A stretch of 5,808 nt of DNA from an uncultured Lachnospiraceae bacterium (lineage in GTDB: Bacteria; Bacillota; Clostridia; Lachnospirales; Lachnospiraceae): positions 1 to 5,808 of the forward strand of contig CADCRB010000248.1 in NCBI GenBank assembly GCA_902803745.1. Reading direction: 5' to 3'. Under the pieces are notes generated by a model. That model searched no databases. It was not told the DNA's origin and saw only the letters and a list, made by a program, of their open reading frames with translations. This document shows, piece by piece, positions 4,479 through 5,808 of this stretch. Both the position numbers and the translations under genes were made by a program. The number at the start of each line of letters is the position of its first letter. The stretch's first letter is position 1.

Positions 4479-5808
4479 CAGGAATGCTGATACAGCATCC
4501 TTCATGTTATTGATTTCAATATGTCCGTCATGCAGGATCTCCGCCTGACGGATTTCTTTTATTGCAGCAGGCTCCGGCATATCTGTCAGTGTCTCCAGTT
4601 CATCTATCATCTCCATATCATTCCTGTTAATTCCTGAGACATTTCCTTTTATTGCCCCGACTACGCTGCGTGCAAATTTATATGGTGAAGCTGTTGAGGC
4701 AATTACCATAGGATATGAAGAGAGGCTGTCAGATAAACTGTTTGCCACAAAGGAAGCAACTGCAGTGTGGGTGTCCAGTACATAACCAGTATCATCATAA
4801 ACACGCTTTATCTCGGAGAAGGTATCCTCCTCTGATGCATAGCCGGCAATGAAATCGTTTAGCTCTTCCTTCATTTTTTTTGTTATGGAATAGCTGCCCT
4901 TTTCGCGCAGGTCATTCATCAAGTTTGCCGTAACTTTGTCATCACACCCGGATATAAAGTATATCAGGCGCTCGAGATTGCTTGATATAAGGATATCCAT
5001 TGATGGTGAGCTGGTTAGATGGAAATCTCTTTTTCTGTCATATACTCCGGTATCGAAGAAGTCCGTGAGAACTTTATTTATATTTGAAGCGCAGACAAGC
5101 TTATCAATGGGTATGCCGATCTTTTTTGCAAGATAAGCGGCAAGAATATTACCGAAGTTTCCAGTGGGAACGCAGATATTGATCCTGTCACCCTCAGTAA
5201 TTTTTTCATTTTTAAGCAGACTGCAGTAAGCATAGGCATAATATACGATCTGGGGAACAAGACGCCCGATGTTTATCGAATTTGCGCTTGAAAACTGGAA
5301 ACCCTTTGCCTCTGTTTCTTTTCTGAATGCTTCATCATTAAATATCTGCTTTACTCCTGTCTGGCAGTCATCAAAATTACCGTCGACACTTACAGCTGAT
5401 ACATTATTCCCTTTTTGTGTGACCATCTGCAGCCTCTGTACGTCTGATACTCCGCCATGAGGATAGAAGACCATTATCTTAGTATGAGGTACATTGGCAA
5501 AACCGGCCATGGCTGCTTTTCCGGTATCACCGGAGGTTGCTGTCAGGATAAGTATATCCTTTGATATCCCGTTTTTCTTTGCTGCTGTAGTCATCAGATG
5601 AGGGAGGATCTGCAGCGCCATATCTTTGAAAGCGATTGTCGGACCATGATAGAGCTCCAGATAATAGGAACCGCAGGCAAAGCTTATGGGTGCTATCGAC
5701 GGATCGTCAAAGTTATCACCATAGGCATTATCAATACATTCTTTCAGTTCATCATCCGAAAAGTCATCAAGAAAAAGACTCATTATCACAAATGCGAGCT
5801 CTTTATAG
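4470..5808 (-). CDS. thrC: Threonine synthase, 5' end outside the window (partial)
   Basis: This PLP enzyme converts O-phosphohomoserine to threonine and phosphate, the last step of threonine synthesis. Numbering from the GTG at 5789, the PLP lysine is K55 in HGPTIAFKD (codon at 5625-5627). ATSGDTG (84-90) follows, then the HGGVSDVQRLQM string, GNFGN (210-214) as the PLP phosphate loop, and SPSMDILISSNLERL (261-275), all typical of the long ThrC type. The reading frame stays open upstream of 5789 to the window edge and adds YKELAF before VIMSLFLDDF, which matches the family's continuous YxELA-x-FL-x-DF region. The GTG at 5789 and ATG at 5783 are therefore internal codons. With 445 codons visible and a family length near 490, roughly 50 N-terminal residues lie beyond 5808. 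The C-terminus is intact and convergent with the receiver gene. No hom or thrB is visible within the window. Confidence 0.96.
   Translation of the reverse strand, partial: YKELAFVIMSLFLDDFSDDELKECIDNAYGDNFDDPSIAPISFACGSYYLELYHGPTIAFKDMALQILPHLMTTAAKKNGISKDILILTATSGDTGKAAMAGFANVPHTKIMVFYPHGGVSDVQRLQMVTQKGNNVSAVSVDGNFDDCQTGVKQIFNDEAFRKETEAKGFQFSSANSINIGRLVPQIVYYAYAYCSLLKNEKITEGDRINICVPTGNFGNILAAYLAKKIGIPIDKLVCASNINKVLTDFFDTGVYDRKRDFHLTSSPSMDILISSNLERLIYFISGCDDKVTANLMNDLREKGSYSITKKMKEELNDFIAGYASEEDTFSEIKRVYDDTGYVLDTHTAVASFVANSLSDSLSSYPMVIASTASPYKFARSVVGAIKGNVSGINRNDMEMIDELETLTDMPEPAAIKEIRQAEILHDGHIEINNMKDAVSAFLEK

Overview
The window looks like chromosomal DNA from an anaerobic Firmicute of the Lachnospiraceae (Butyrivibrio, Pseudobutyrivibrio or Roseburia relatives). 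The evidence is moderately A+T-rich DNA with purine-rich Shine-Dalgarno sites, a lysine- and asparagine-rich surface protein carrying repeated VSGN motifs, a clostridial-style citrate synthase, and small proteins of a kind I associate with this family. The genus is inference. I see no mobile element, CRISPR array, tRNA or rRNA.

There are six genes in strictly alternating orientation (+ - + - + -), forming three tail-to-tail pairs. Pair 1 is a membrane-anchored GH25 lysozyme-like protein (31-1203 +) facing a stand-alone protein with two AP2-like segments around a degenerate HNH-like core (1206-2021 -). Pair 2 is citrate synthase (2290-3669 +) facing a three-helix membrane protein of unknown role (3673-4023 -). 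Pair 3 is a single-domain CheY-like receiver (4082-4468 +) facing threonine synthase (4470 to beyond 5808 -, with its N-terminal end outside the window).

The stop codons in the three pairs are separated by only 2, 3 and 1 bases. No pair therefore has room for a conventional terminator between the genes. In pair 3 a small symmetric hairpin flanked by an A-tract and a T-tract is written across both stop codons and could terminate transcription in both directions. At the other two junctions I see no convincing terminator, so transcription probably runs into the opposing gene.

The two gaps between pairs (2022-2289 and 4024-4081) are divergent promoter regions. The first holds a good promoter and ribosome site for citrate synthase, which move its start to the ATG at 2290. 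The second is only 58 bases, with a self-complementary -10-like core four bases from the receiver's ATG, suggesting a leaderless or nearly leaderless message.

The genes do not form one pathway: cell-wall hydrolysis, carbon entry to 2-oxoglutarate/glutamate, threonine synthesis and phosphorelay signalling are represented by single genes. The least explained element is the AP2/HNH-like protein. I found no clear evidence of a new multi-gene system. The unusual points are the tail-to-tail architecture, the terminator inside stop codons, the leaderless candidate, and the AP2/HNH-like protein.
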